Assembly (NCBI GenBank): GCA_002346535.1
Contig: DDZZ01000044.1
Location: forward strand, 1 to 31,087
DNA: 31,087 nt
Direction of reading: 5' to 3'
From: Opitutales bacterium UBA2995
GTDB taxonomy: Bacteria; Verrucomicrobiota; Verrucomicrobiia; Opitutales; UBA2995
The notes below the pieces were generated by a model. That model ran no database searches and was not told where the DNA came from. It saw only the letters and a program-made list of their open reading frames with translations. The position numbers were made by a program, and so were the translations under genes. Positions 16,979 to 24,529 of this stretch are shown here, piece after piece (position 1 is the stretch's first letter; every line of letters starts with the position of its first letter).

Positions 16979-18700
16979 ATGTCTCACGCACACAAAATGA
17001 GTTTCTGGGAAAAGTATGTCTTTTCCACCGACCACAAAATGATAGGCCTACAGTACATGTTCACCGGTATAGCGATGGCTATAATCGGCGGATTTTTTGT
17101 CTATGTCTTCAGGATGCAGTTGGCCTTTCCTGGAATATCTGTTCCTGGATATGGGGAAGTCACTCCTTTGGCCTACAACTCCCTTGTCACCAATCATGGT
17201 ACCATCATGATTTTCTGGTTCGCCATGCCGGTGCTCATCGCGGCATTCGGCAACATTCTCATCCCACTAATGATCGGTTGCGATGATATGGTGTTTCCCA
17301 GGATCAATCGTCTTTCTTATCAGATTTTCTTACTGAGCGCACTGGTCCTTGTGGCATCTTTCTTCGTTCCGAATGGCGGATTTGGAGGAGCATGGACTGC
17401 TTATCCTCCGCTTTCGGCCGAGGCGGCTTATAATGCGACCCCACTCGGGGCACCCATGTGGTTGATTGCCGTGGCCCTGGAATTTGTGGCCTTCCTATTG
17501 GGCGGTATCAACTTCATCACCACAATGATGAATGCGCGGGCCAAAGGTATGACCATGTACAAGATTCCGATCGTTCTCTGGTTGATCGTTATCGCGAGCA
17601 TTTTGTTCATGCTTTCTGTTGGGCCCCTCATCGCCGGAGCCGTCATGCTGCTTTTTGATCAATTACTCGGCACCCATTTTTACAATCCAGGCGGAGGCGG
17701 GGATCCTTTGCTGTGGCAGCACTTGTTCTGGTTTTTTGGACATCCGGAGGTATATGTGGTTCTGCTTCCTGCCATGGGAATCGTCGCCGATATCATGGCG
17801 GTATTTGCTCGTAAGAAGCTTTTCGGTTACAGGACCATTCTCTATTCCGTATTTGCCACCGGAATCTTGAGCTTTGTGGTTTGGGCCCACCACCAGTTCA
17901 TCGCTGGAATCGATCCACGCATGGCCAATTTATTTACGGTGACGACCCTTTTGATTTCGATACCTATTGCGGAGCTGTGCTTTGTCTACATTGCAACCTT
18001 GTACGGAGGATCTATCACTTTTAACACGCCAATGTTGTGGGCCATCTCGTTCATGGTGGAGTTTCTCATTGGTGGGGTTACCGGTATCTTCCTGGGTGCG
18101 AGCGGTGCCGATATTTATTTCCACGATACCTATTTCGTAGTTGCTCACTTCCACTATACCTTTGTTCCCATTGCCATCATCGGTTTTTATGCCGGCATTA
18201 CTTATTGGTTCCCCAAGATATTCGGCAAGATGCTTGATGATAAGTTGGGGAGGATCCACTTCTGGGGAACCATCATTCCGTTCAACTTTATATTTATACC
18301 CTTGTTTGTTTTGGGAACGGCAGGTCAGCACCGCCGGATTTTCAACTACGAGTATTTTCAGGATCTGGCCCTGGCAGAGTTTTATAACCTCCGGGTTATC
18401 GCCACGGTGTCTTTGCTGGTCATGATCGCTTTCCAGTTCGTGTTTGTCTACAATTTCGTCAAGAGCCTCCGCAAAAAAGAGAAGGCTCCGAAAAATCCTT
18501 GGAACGCCAACACGCTTGAGTGGACAGCCGATTCTCCTCCGCCCCACGGCAACTGGCCCGAACTGCCGGTTGTTTATCGCGGACCTTACGAATACAGCCA
18601 TCCGGATCGAGAATCCGATTGGTGGCCTCAACATGAACCCGGTCCCGACCCCGCGGATCCCGATTACCAGTCACCTTCCCAAAATCCTCAGACCACTTAA
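16979..18700 (+). CDS. coxA: Cytochrome c oxidase subunit I (aa3-type, lacking the canonical K-channel)
   Basis: A 573-aa catalytic subunit with about 12 membrane helices. Heme a ligands: His73 (TNHGTIM) and His392. Heme a3 ligand: His390 (HFHY). CuB ligands: His255, His304 and His305; Tyr259 in HPEVY is the crosslinked Tyr. D-channel residues are present: Asp103 (DMVFPRIN), Asn92, Asn110 and Glu257. The K-channel is not: bovine PTGVK (315-319) aligns to PIAEL (329-333), so Thr316 is Ile330 and Lys319 is Leu333; bovine Ser255 aligns to Ala270. The propionate-contact Arg pair is present (QHRRIF). The C-terminal tail (LEWTADSPPPHGNWPELP) is usual for bacterial enzymes. It reduces O2 to water and pumps protons. 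The subunit III gene starts six bases after its stop. Confidence 0.95.
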   Translation: MSHAHKMSFWEKYVFSTDHKMIGLQYMFTGIAMAIIGGFFVYVFRMQLAFPGISVPGYGEVTPLAYNSLVTNHGTIMIFWFAMPVLIAAFGNILIPLMIGCDDMVFPRINRLSYQIFLLSALVLVASFFVPNGGFGGAWTAYPPLSAEAAYNATPLGAPMWLIAVALEFVAFLLGGINFITTMMNARAKGMTMYKIPIVLWLIVIASILFMLSVGPLIAGAVMLLFDQLLGTHFYNPGGGGDPLLWQHLFWFFGHPEVYVVLLPAMGIVADIMAVFARKKLFGYRTILYSVFATGILSFVVWAHHQFIAGIDPRMANLFTVTTLLISIPIAELCFVYIATLYGGSITFNTPMLWAISFMVEFLIGGVTGIFLGASGADIYFHDTYFVVAHFHYTFVPIAIIGFYAGITYWFPKIFGKMLDDKLGRIHFWGTIIPFNFIFIPLFVLGTAGQHRRIFNYEYFQDLALAEFYNLRVIATVSLLVMIAFQFVFVYNFVKSLRKKEKAPKNPWNANTLEWTADSPPPHGNWPELPVVYRGPYEYSHPDRESDWWPQHEPGPDPADPDYQSPSQNPQTT

Positions 18701-18706
18701 TAGATA

Positions 18707-19285
18707 ATGGCCTTTCAAGTCCCTATTGCAACCAGCCGAAGCTCAACCGGCATTCCAACTTCGAGACTAGCTGTTTGGTGGGTCCTCGCTTCCGAGATCG
18801 TTATCTTTGGTGGCCTTATTATGAGTTACCTCATGTTCCGGTTGCACCACGAAAGCTGGAGCTATGAGGCGGCGAAAACCGATCCCTGGGCCGGCGGTTT
18901 CAATACCTTCGTTCTCCTCACTTCCAGTCTTTTTGTGGTTCTTGCCCACCACGCGGCCGAAAACAACGATACCAAGAAATCATTCCGCTATATTTGGTAT
19001 ACCATTGGTGGTGGTGGTGTTTTCATGATGGTCAAAATTTACGAGTATAGCTCAAAAATCATGCATGACTACACAATGTTTAAATCGGTTTTTTGGTCTT
19101 TTTATTACACGGCAACCGGTTTACACGGATTTCACGTGTTGTGCGGAATGGTGATCATGGCCATCATTGCCCAGGATGTTAAGAAAGGAAAAAATTTGCA
19201 CCGTGTTGAGGCCATTGGCATCTATTGGCACTTTGTGGATGTGATCTGGATTTTCCTTTTCCCGCTCCTTTACATCGCCAAGTAA
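18707..19285 (+). CDS. coxC: Cytochrome c oxidase subunit III
   Basis: A 192-aa protein with about five membrane helices, the short five-helix form of subunit III. Family motifs are LASEIVIFGGL (residues 27-37, with the conserved buried Glu), SFYYTATGLHGFHVLCGM and WHFVDVIWIFLFPLLYI. Subunit III does no redox chemistry; it stabilises subunit I and helps sustain D-channel proton uptake. The gene follows subunit I by six bases and precedes subunit IV by 17. A second five-helix subunit III-like gene lies two genes downstream (19704-20300), so the operon carries two. Confidence 0.92.
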   Translation: MAFQVPIATSRSSTGIPTSRLAVWWVLASEIVIFGGLIMSYLMFRLHHESWSYEAAKTDPWAGGFNTFVLLTSSLFVVLAHHAAENNDTKKSFRYIWYTIGGGGVFMMVKIYEYSSKIMHDYTMFKSVFWSFYYTATGLHGFHVLCGMVIMAIIAQDVKKGKNLHRVEAIGIYWHFVDVIWIFLFPLLYIAK

Positions 19286-19302
19286 CCTTCAAAAATTCTC
19301 CT

Positions 19303-19695
19303 ATGTCAGAAGCTGCTGAACATCAAGAACATCACGAAGCGCATGGAGCTGGAAGGTACGTAAAGATCTGGATTATTCTCCTAGTTCTTCTGGGGGTCAG
19401 TGTTATTGGCCCGCTGGCTGAAATCAAATGGCTGACTCTGATAACCGCCTTCGGTATCGCTCTCGTAAAGGCGGGTATGGTCTGTGCCTATTTCATGCAC
19501 CTTAATATCGAGAAAAAGCTGGCATGGTATATCCTCTTTGCTACGCTTTTGCTACTGCTTGTTTTCTTCACTGGAATCGCACCGGATGTGATGAAGCCGG
19601 AGGGGCAAAATTGGGAAAGCCTCTACGTCGAACCCACCCAGACTGATGTCGAAGGTCACGGTTATGGCGATGGGCATGCTGAAAAAGCGCATTAA
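19303..19695 (+). CDS. coxD: Cytochrome c oxidase subunit IV (prokaryotic COX4 type)
   Basis: A 130-aa protein from the ATG at 19303 (MSEAAEHQEHHEAHGAGRYV). Three membrane helices (about 20-40, 44-63 and 71-90) with WLTLITAFGIALVKAGMVCA and YFMHL match the prokaryotic subunit IV family. The His- and Glu-rich N-terminus and C-terminus (GHGYGDGHAEKAH) are exposed and common in this family; they might bind metal, which is only a guess. The role in known enzymes is stability of the complex rather than catalysis. It sits between two subunit III-type genes. Confidence 0.85.
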   Translation: MSEAAEHQEHHEAHGAGRYVKIWIILLVLLGVSVIGPLAEIKWLTLITAFGIALVKAGMVCAYFMHLNIEKKLAWYILFATLLLLLVFFTGIAPDVMKPEGQNWESLYVEPTQTDVEGHGYGDGHAEKAH

Positions 19696-19703
19696 CTTTT
19701 GAA

Positions 19704-20300
19704 ATGCATGCAATGACTACTAGCTCTGAGGATCCAACTGGATCTGAAACCAGACGGCCCCTGGTTCCTAGCAGTGTATTGGGCATGATCATTTTCGTGC
19801 TCACGGAAATGATGTTTTTCGGGGCGCTCATCAGTGCATTCCTCATTATCAAATCAGGTAACATCATGTGGCCGCCACCGGATCAACCGCGCTTGCCGAT
19901 TAGTCTGACAGCTGTCAATACGATGTTTTTGGTAGCCAGTGGTGTGTGCGTATATTTTTCAAACAAGGCTTTTGCCGCTCGCAGCGACAGCTGGGCCAAG
20001 AAGCAGCTTGGAATTGCTATTGCCCTGGCCTTGGTATTTGTGGGTATTCAAAGCTACGAATGGGTGCGTATGTTGGGTCACGGCCTGACCATGAGATCCA
20101 GTACATACGGCAGCTTTTTCTACATGATTATCGGTTGTCACGCCTTGCACGTTTTTGCAGCTCTAACCTTTCTGATTCGCATTTATCTGAAATTTGAAAC
20201 CGTTGCCTTGAAACCGTCCAGTTATTGGGGGGTCCAGGTGTTCTGGTACTTTGTTGTAGGTGTTTGGCCTGTACTTTATTATTTGGTATATTTGTCATGA
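19704..20300 (+). CDS. Second cytochrome c oxidase subunit III-like protein
   Basis: A 198-aa protein with about five membrane helices. FVLTEMMFFGALISAFL (residues 31-47) is the subunit III helix with the conserved Glu. FFYMIIGCHALHVFAAL and WYFVVGVWPVLYYLVY match the C-terminal half. It is clearly homologous to, but well diverged from, the subunit III encoded at 18707-19285. Starts are possible at 19704 (MHAMTTS) or 19713. It may be a second structural subunit, a replacement paralogue or part of an alternative complex; the sequence alone does not decide. Its TGA overlaps the ATG of the next gene (ATGA), indicating coupled translation. Confidence 0.85.
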   Translation: MHAMTTSSEDPTGSETRRPLVPSSVLGMIIFVLTEMMFFGALISAFLIIKSGNIMWPPPDQPRLPISLTAVNTMFLVASGVCVYFSNKAFAARSDSWAKKQLGIAIALALVFVGIQSYEWVRMLGHGLTMRSSTYGSFFYMIIGCHALHVFAALTFLIRIYLKFETVALKPSSYWGVQVFWYFVVGVWPVLYYLVYLS

Positions 20301-20518
20301 AGTTACTGCGGGTCAGAGTATTCACGTTTCTCCTCCTTTTGGCGACCTCGAAGGCGGCCTATGCCTGCCCGGTTTGTTTTCAATCCGGCGGAGAAGAGCG
20401 TTGGGCCTTTTATGTGACAACCGCTTTCCTGACCCTCCTGCCGATCTCTATGGTTGGTGGTTTGGTGCTTTGGTTGAGAAAACGATTCCGCCAATTGGAA
20501 GAAGAATCTGCTGGATAA
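20297..20518 (+). CDS. Small CPVC-motif membrane protein at the end of the oxidase operon
   Basis: A 73-aa protein whose ATG overlaps the stop of the preceding subunit III-like gene by four bases, so it belongs to the operon. A signal-like segment (residues 1-22) is followed at once by CPVCF (Cys24, Cys27), then SGGEERWAFYVTTAFLTLLP, a second hydrophobic stretch to about residue 60 and a basic/acidic tail (RKRFRQLEEE). A CxxC just after export, tethered by a helix, suggests a thiol or copper-handling role in oxidase assembly. That is inference from motif and operon position. I recognise the pattern from exported proteins of this phylum but know no assigned function. No gene follows until 20814; nothing was seen in 20519-20813. 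Confidence 0.75.
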   Translation: MKLLRVRVFTFLLLLATSKAAYACPVCFQSGGEERWAFYVTTAFLTLLPISMVGGLVLWLRKRFRQLEEESAG

Positions 20519-20813
20519 ACCCCACAACCCCGCATCGCAGTGGTAGGGCAACGGCGCCTGTCTCGTCATAATCCCTTTAGGGCGAAAAGCTCGATGCCCC
20601 TTTAGGATTTTACTTCGTATTCAACGATATTTTGTAACTCTGAATGCGGTTGATGCCATTCTAATGATTGGTTAATCCTGCGGGTTCTCAAAATTCAACC
20701 CAAGGAGTTTGGTTATTTATTGGAATCGTTTGTCCACTTTTGTGGCTCTCATACGTGCGGGATTGTTCAGCCTCAGGAGCTATTTCTCGCTATGATATGG
20801 TTAAGGCCTTAGA

Positions 20814-23222
20814 TTAAAAGGAGTAGCTTACACTGCCGCGATAATAACGTCCGCGGTTGGCGAGGTCGGCGGGGCGATTGGGGTCGCCGAAATAGGTTTG
20901 GGGTGCGCCTTCGTCGAAATTATAGACACCTAGGTTTCCCACCCAACCATTGTCGGCGCGGTATTCAACGGTGAAGTCATAGTCCGTCCAGTCGTAGTAG
21001 TATGTATCCCGATCTGCGTCTGAACCAACCAGCCTTAGTCGGGTGGATTGATGATCAGCCCGCAAACGCAATTCCCATTTTTCTTTTTCGTAAATTAAAG
21101 AAGCTCTTATATCATCGTCTGGGACTCCAGCGATTGGTAGGGCCTCATTGCCAGGTCCACGGACATCCGTTTCGGTATCGCTCTTGTTGTAGCGCATTTC
21201 AAAAGAAAATCCATCCAGGTTTTGCTGCAATGGGGCAAGGTCCTGGCTCCAGACCAATTGCACTTGATTGAGGATGCCTTCAGCAGCGTTTTCCCAGGTG
21301 TATAGATCAAAGTCCTTGAATTCGCCTTCCTGGATGATTGAACGGCTTGCAACCACGATATTTTCATGATCCCGTCTTAAAAGCTCTAGGCTGAGGAAGC
21401 CAGTTGGATGGTAGCTCCAATCAGCGGCTGCCAGAAAGCTGGTAAACACCGTGGCCTTCAGATCCGGGTTTCCGGCACGGATGTTTTGGGAGCGCTGAAT
21501 GATTCGGCGAAAGGGGGCCAGGTAATAGTAGCGAGGTCGTTCAAGAGCTTTTGACCAGGAGGTATGCAGGGTGAGTTTATCGGTGGCTGTAAATACGGCA
21601 TGGATACCAGGGAACCATTCCGAGTAAGTTCGGCCCCCTTCGCCATCGATGGTCGATTCGTAGTCGCCGTTCTCATCGAAGGTTACCTCTTTACCGGTGA
21701 ACTCGTCTTCTGTCCTTTCAAATCTTAGTCCCCCGAGCACACGCCACCGATCCCAAGAATAGTCACCCATCAAAAATGCCGAAGATACAGTTTCATTAAC
21801 AGTATAGTTGGCCGGATCGGTTTGCGAACGAGTCCGCGTTTCGTTGAGGACGAAGTTATCCGGATTGGCTTGAAAGAAGTTTTTAAAGGCTTCGTGGTCG
21901 TGGAATCCTCCAATCTCATAATGACCGTTGTGTATGGGGCCGGAATTCCAATCGGACTCAAAATTCGCAATGCTCAGGTCCTGTAGGGACTTATCGAATA
22001 CAAGTGCATCATCTTTGCTATCGAGATCGCGATTAAATACCTTAACTCCGGTCTTCAGAGTCAGGTAACCTTTTTCAGGTTGAAGCTTCCGTTCCAGGTC
22101 AAAGCTGGCGATCTTATCGACAAACAAATCGGACGTCGTGATTACCCGAACTTCATCAAATTCGAATTCATTAGCTACTGTAGATAGGCTTGCTGAGTCA
22201 TTTAATAAGCTGAACTGTGGGTAAGTGCCATTTGCTCCTTTGTAGGACGCATCGATGTCTTCGGCTATAAAATAGGAATCCCAACGGTGGGGGTAACGAT
22301 TTAGGGAATGATCGTATTTGAACTGAGTTTCCCAATTCCAATCGTCTCCTTCGTATTCGAGTCCCAGGGTTAGTTCGCGCGTTCTTCGCTCATTTTTTCT
22401 ATCTTCAATTCTTTTAAATAGGGACATGCCTTGCACAGTCGCCGCCGTGTCATCTAAAGACAGGAATTTACCGTCGTCCCATTCGTATTCCAGGTTTCGA
22501 TTTACCTCCGTACGGTCGGTGTTGGCGAAAATGCCCCGGACGAATAAGCGCAAACGATTGGACCACTCGTAATCGAGCAGCAAGTTCGCCGAGGCACTGC
22601 GGGTTCTCTGATCTTCTTTCTCAATGATAACGTCCTGAAACCTCCACGCATCCGGCCATGCGGAATTGCGTCGTTGTTGCCAGTCCCGGAATAAATTTTC
22701 TTCCCTAAGGAACAACTCGTAGATACGGGCGTTTAGCAAGTAGCCCCAACGGTTTCCATTTCCAAACGACTGGCCATGAGTGAAGTAAAAGGACGTTCCA
22801 GGCCGGTCCGTTTGATCGTATTGGGTCAGGTAGGCACGCACCTGCCGGGTTGGTTTAGATTGGGCGTAGGCAGGCCGAAACCTCAGATTCAAGGTACCAC
22901 CTACGATATCGGCATCCATGTCCGGCGTAGCCAGCTTCAATGCTTCCAGCGATTCAACCGAATCGGCCCGGATGGAACTTAGGTTGATATCAGAACTTTG
23001 ACCGCTGACCTGAACGGTGTTGAAATTTATACCAGGCTTTTTGTCCAGGGCCTCCTCTAGGCTCTCGGTTCCGTCCTTAGCCGCTGATTCGGTTTTTGCA
23101 TGGGAGGGTGCAGCTGTTTGGATTGGATAGCCTAAATTGTCCGATGTCTCCTGGGCTAGGCTAAGGCAAGTGACCGCCGGATTAATTAGCAGCAAAAATA
23201 CAAATCGAGGTTTATTAAACAA
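20814..23222 (-). CDS. TonB-dependent outer-membrane receptor with a short plug
   Basis: An 802-aa protein with a signal peptide (MFNKPRFVFLLLINPAVTCL, cleavage after SLA, about residue 23). The plug occupies roughly residues 52-118: LEEALDKKPGINF, then IRADSVESLEALKLATPDMD and ADIVGGTLNLRF, the signature of receptors common in Verrucomicrobiota and Proteobacteria. A 22-strand barrel follows, ending YYRGSVSYSF with the C-terminal Phe of outer-membrane proteins. Compared with relatives, the central plug (VRGL...LNG.R segment) appears to be missing, and no clear TonB box was recognised. Substrate unknown; such receptors take up glycan fragments, siderophores or metals. It lies 42 bases downstream of a small HPC-motif gene on the same strand and is probably co-transcribed with it. 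Confidence 0.88.
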   Translation of the reverse strand: MFNKPRFVFLLLINPAVTCLSLAQETSDNLGYPIQTAAPSHAKTESAAKDGTESLEEALDKKPGINFNTVQVSGQSSDINLSSIRADSVESLEALKLATPDMDADIVGGTLNLRFRPAYAQSKPTRQVRAYLTQYDQTDRPGTSFYFTHGQSFGNGNRWGYLLNARIYELFLREENLFRDWQQRRNSAWPDAWRFQDVIIEKEDQRTRSASANLLLDYEWSNRLRLFVRGIFANTDRTEVNRNLEYEWDDGKFLSLDDTAATVQGMSLFKRIEDRKNERRTRELTLGLEYEGDDWNWETQFKYDHSLNRYPHRWDSYFIAEDIDASYKGANGTYPQFSLLNDSASLSTVANEFEFDEVRVITTSDLFVDKIASFDLERKLQPEKGYLTLKTGVKVFNRDLDSKDDALVFDKSLQDLSIANFESDWNSGPIHNGHYEIGGFHDHEAFKNFFQANPDNFVLNETRTRSQTDPANYTVNETVSSAFLMGDYSWDRWRVLGGLRFERTEDEFTGKEVTFDENGDYESTIDGEGGRTYSEWFPGIHAVFTATDKLTLHTSWSKALERPRYYYLAPFRRIIQRSQNIRAGNPDLKATVFTSFLAAADWSYHPTGFLSLELLRRDHENIVVASRSIIQEGEFKDFDLYTWENAAEGILNQVQLVWSQDLAPLQQNLDGFSFEMRYNKSDTETDVRGPGNEALPIAGVPDDDIRASLIYEKEKWELRLRADHQSTRLRLVGSDADRDTYYYDWTDYDFTVEYRADNGWVGNLGVYNFDEGAPQTYFGDPNRPADLANRGRYYRGSVSYSF

Positions 23223-23264
23223 ATCAGATAGAGAGGACCGGGAAACTGATTAAGATTGTGGGAA

Positions 23265-23489
23265 TTACGCGCGTTTCAAGCTGTTTGACCTGACATACTT
23301 GAAAATATTGCAGGGATGTTTTTCCACAATTGCACTTTCGAGAGCTTCTGTAACCGACATCTCTTCGGAGAAATTCTGGTACATTCCCCTCCAGACAACG
23401 GATTGAACAATAATAAGGTCCCATCCGTTTGAAGTGACTACCGCCATTAGTGCCAATATCCAGGCTGTGTTGCGTATTGCAGATTTCAC
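23265..23489 (-). CDS. Small exported HPC-motif protein upstream of the TonB receptor
   Basis: A 74-aa protein beginning MKSAIRNTAWILALMAVVTS, a signal peptide, followed by NGWDLIIVQSVVWRGMYQNF and, near the C-terminus, EKHPCNIFKYV (about residues 57-67). I recognise the layout from small exported proteins of Bacteroidota and Verrucomicrobiota that carry HPCxxC. Here the second Cys position is Phe, so the motif is incomplete. The ATG at 23489 begins exactly at the signal peptide. The partner is the TonB receptor 42 bases downstream. A role in metal or redox handling with the receptor is possible but unproven. Confidence 0.6.
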   Translation of the reverse strand: MKSAIRNTAWILALMAVVTSNGWDLIIVQSVVWRGMYQNFSEEMSVTEALESAIVEKHPCNIFKYVRSNSLKRA

Positions 23490-23628
23490 TACAAATTGGC
23501 AGAAGGGGTTGCGATTTTTGAGGGAATAGTTACCTTTTGAGAGGTTGATGTCCTTATAATTTCTATAGTAAAAACTTTAAACCTCTGATTGTTTCTCGAG
23601 GTTACAAGCGAACAATTCGTATACTTTG

Positions 23629-23994
23629 ATGAAAATTGTCAACTGGGTTCTCTGCTTTCTATTTTTTCTGTCCGCATTTCTACAATATAATGATCCCGAT
23701 CCCATCGCCTGGATGCTCATGTGGGGGGCTGCCGGAGTGGTTTGTTTATTTTTCGGATTGGGCAGTCTGCCACTAATTCTTCCAATAACCATAGCGCTGG
23801 TTGGGCTGGTATGGGCTGGTCTTCTATTACCTCGCATAATTGAAACCTTCGACAGTATCCGGTGGAATGAAATCTTTATGCAGGCTACGATGAGCAACAT
23901 TACCGTTGAGTGGGCTCGTGAATTTGGGGGCCTTATTGTAATCGCCGGGTGGATGAGCCTTTTGACATTGCAAAAAGTGAAAAAGAATGCCTAA
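23629..23994 (+). CDS. TMEM220-like small membrane protein
   Basis: A 121-aa protein from the ATG at 23629 (MKIVNWVLCFLFFLSAFLQY). Four hydrophobic helices and the signatures LQYNDPDPIAWMLMWG (residues 18-33) and VEWAREFGGL match the transmembrane family 220 group, whose function is unknown. A possible -10 (TATAAT, 23555-23560) lies about 70 bases upstream, with no clear -35. It is the first gene of a plus-strand set: about 115 bases later comes the frameshifted HMA-like gene, then an outer-membrane barrel. In this set a metal-related role is plausible by association only. Confidence 0.75.
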   Translation: MKIVNWVLCFLFFLSAFLQYNDPDPIAWMLMWGAAGVVCLFFGLGSLPLILPITIALVGLVWAGLLLPRIIETFDSIRWNEIFMQATMSNITVEWAREFGGLIVIAGWMSLLTLQKVKKNA

Positions 23995-24109
23995 TCAAAT
24001 CCTTCCAGCTGCCTCTTGTGGTAGCTGCTAAATCGTAAAGTTTGGCTCGTCTCCGCGAACAACTTCTTCATCTTTCACTCACAGTCTACGAAATAGCTCT
24101 ATGCAAATA

Positions 24110-24529
24110 ATGGACAAAAAGCTTTTTGTTTTCCCCTATTTGCTTTGCTTCTATGCACCGGTTTGGGTGCCGAGAAAATGGAAGTAAATCTCGAAGCTAC
24201 TGAAGAAATCCGTAAAGTTTCCGCACTCGAGAAGTTAAAAGATGAGACAGGGGTGGTCGTGCTTTATGCGCGCGGGCTTTGACTGTCCGTCCTGTGCGAT
24301 CGGAGTGCGGAAAATGATCAGTCGCCTTAAATTTGTGGATCGTAAACGTTTCAACAAAGGCGTTGAGCTCGATACCACAGTTCAACTGGTGACCGTATCC
24401 ATTCTAAACGGAGAATCTCCGGACCTGGATGCGCTCTTCGAAGCCATTGAGGAGGCCGGCTACGATCCAGTGCGCATGTATGAGCTTGAGGTGGTTCGCC
24501 TGAAAATTCGTGAACTTGGGCAGAGTTAG
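24110..24529 (+). pseudogene. Heavy-metal-associated (HMA-like) exported protein with two compensating frameshifts
   Basis: The intact protein can be reconstructed only across two frame changes. From the ATG at 24110 (or 24101, same frame) MDKKLFVFP is read; one base then appears to be missing in the CCCC run near 24134-24138, after which LFALLLCTGLGAEKMEVNLE continues a signal peptide and mature start, running to GVVVLYARGL. One extra T in the TTT at 24278-24280 then restores the first frame, giving DCPSCAIGVRKMISRL with the CxxC metal site, and on to AIEEAGYDPVRM and stop. The result matches small HMA-like proteins (GLxCPxC) that bind copper or mercury-type ions. Both lesions are in homopolymers, so base-calling error is as likely as decay. 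The ATG at 24242 would give only a 95-aa fragment. Confidence 0.7.

Noticed and set aside
17930..18634. 234-codon minus-strand open frame inside the oxidase subunit I gene
   Set aside because: Shadow of a clearly real gene; no recognisable protein features.
20519..20813. CCCTTTAGGG and CCCCTTTAGGATTTT as a terminator of the oxidase operon
   Set aside because: The arms do not pair well with each other, and the short self-palindrome has no usable stem followed by a T tract.
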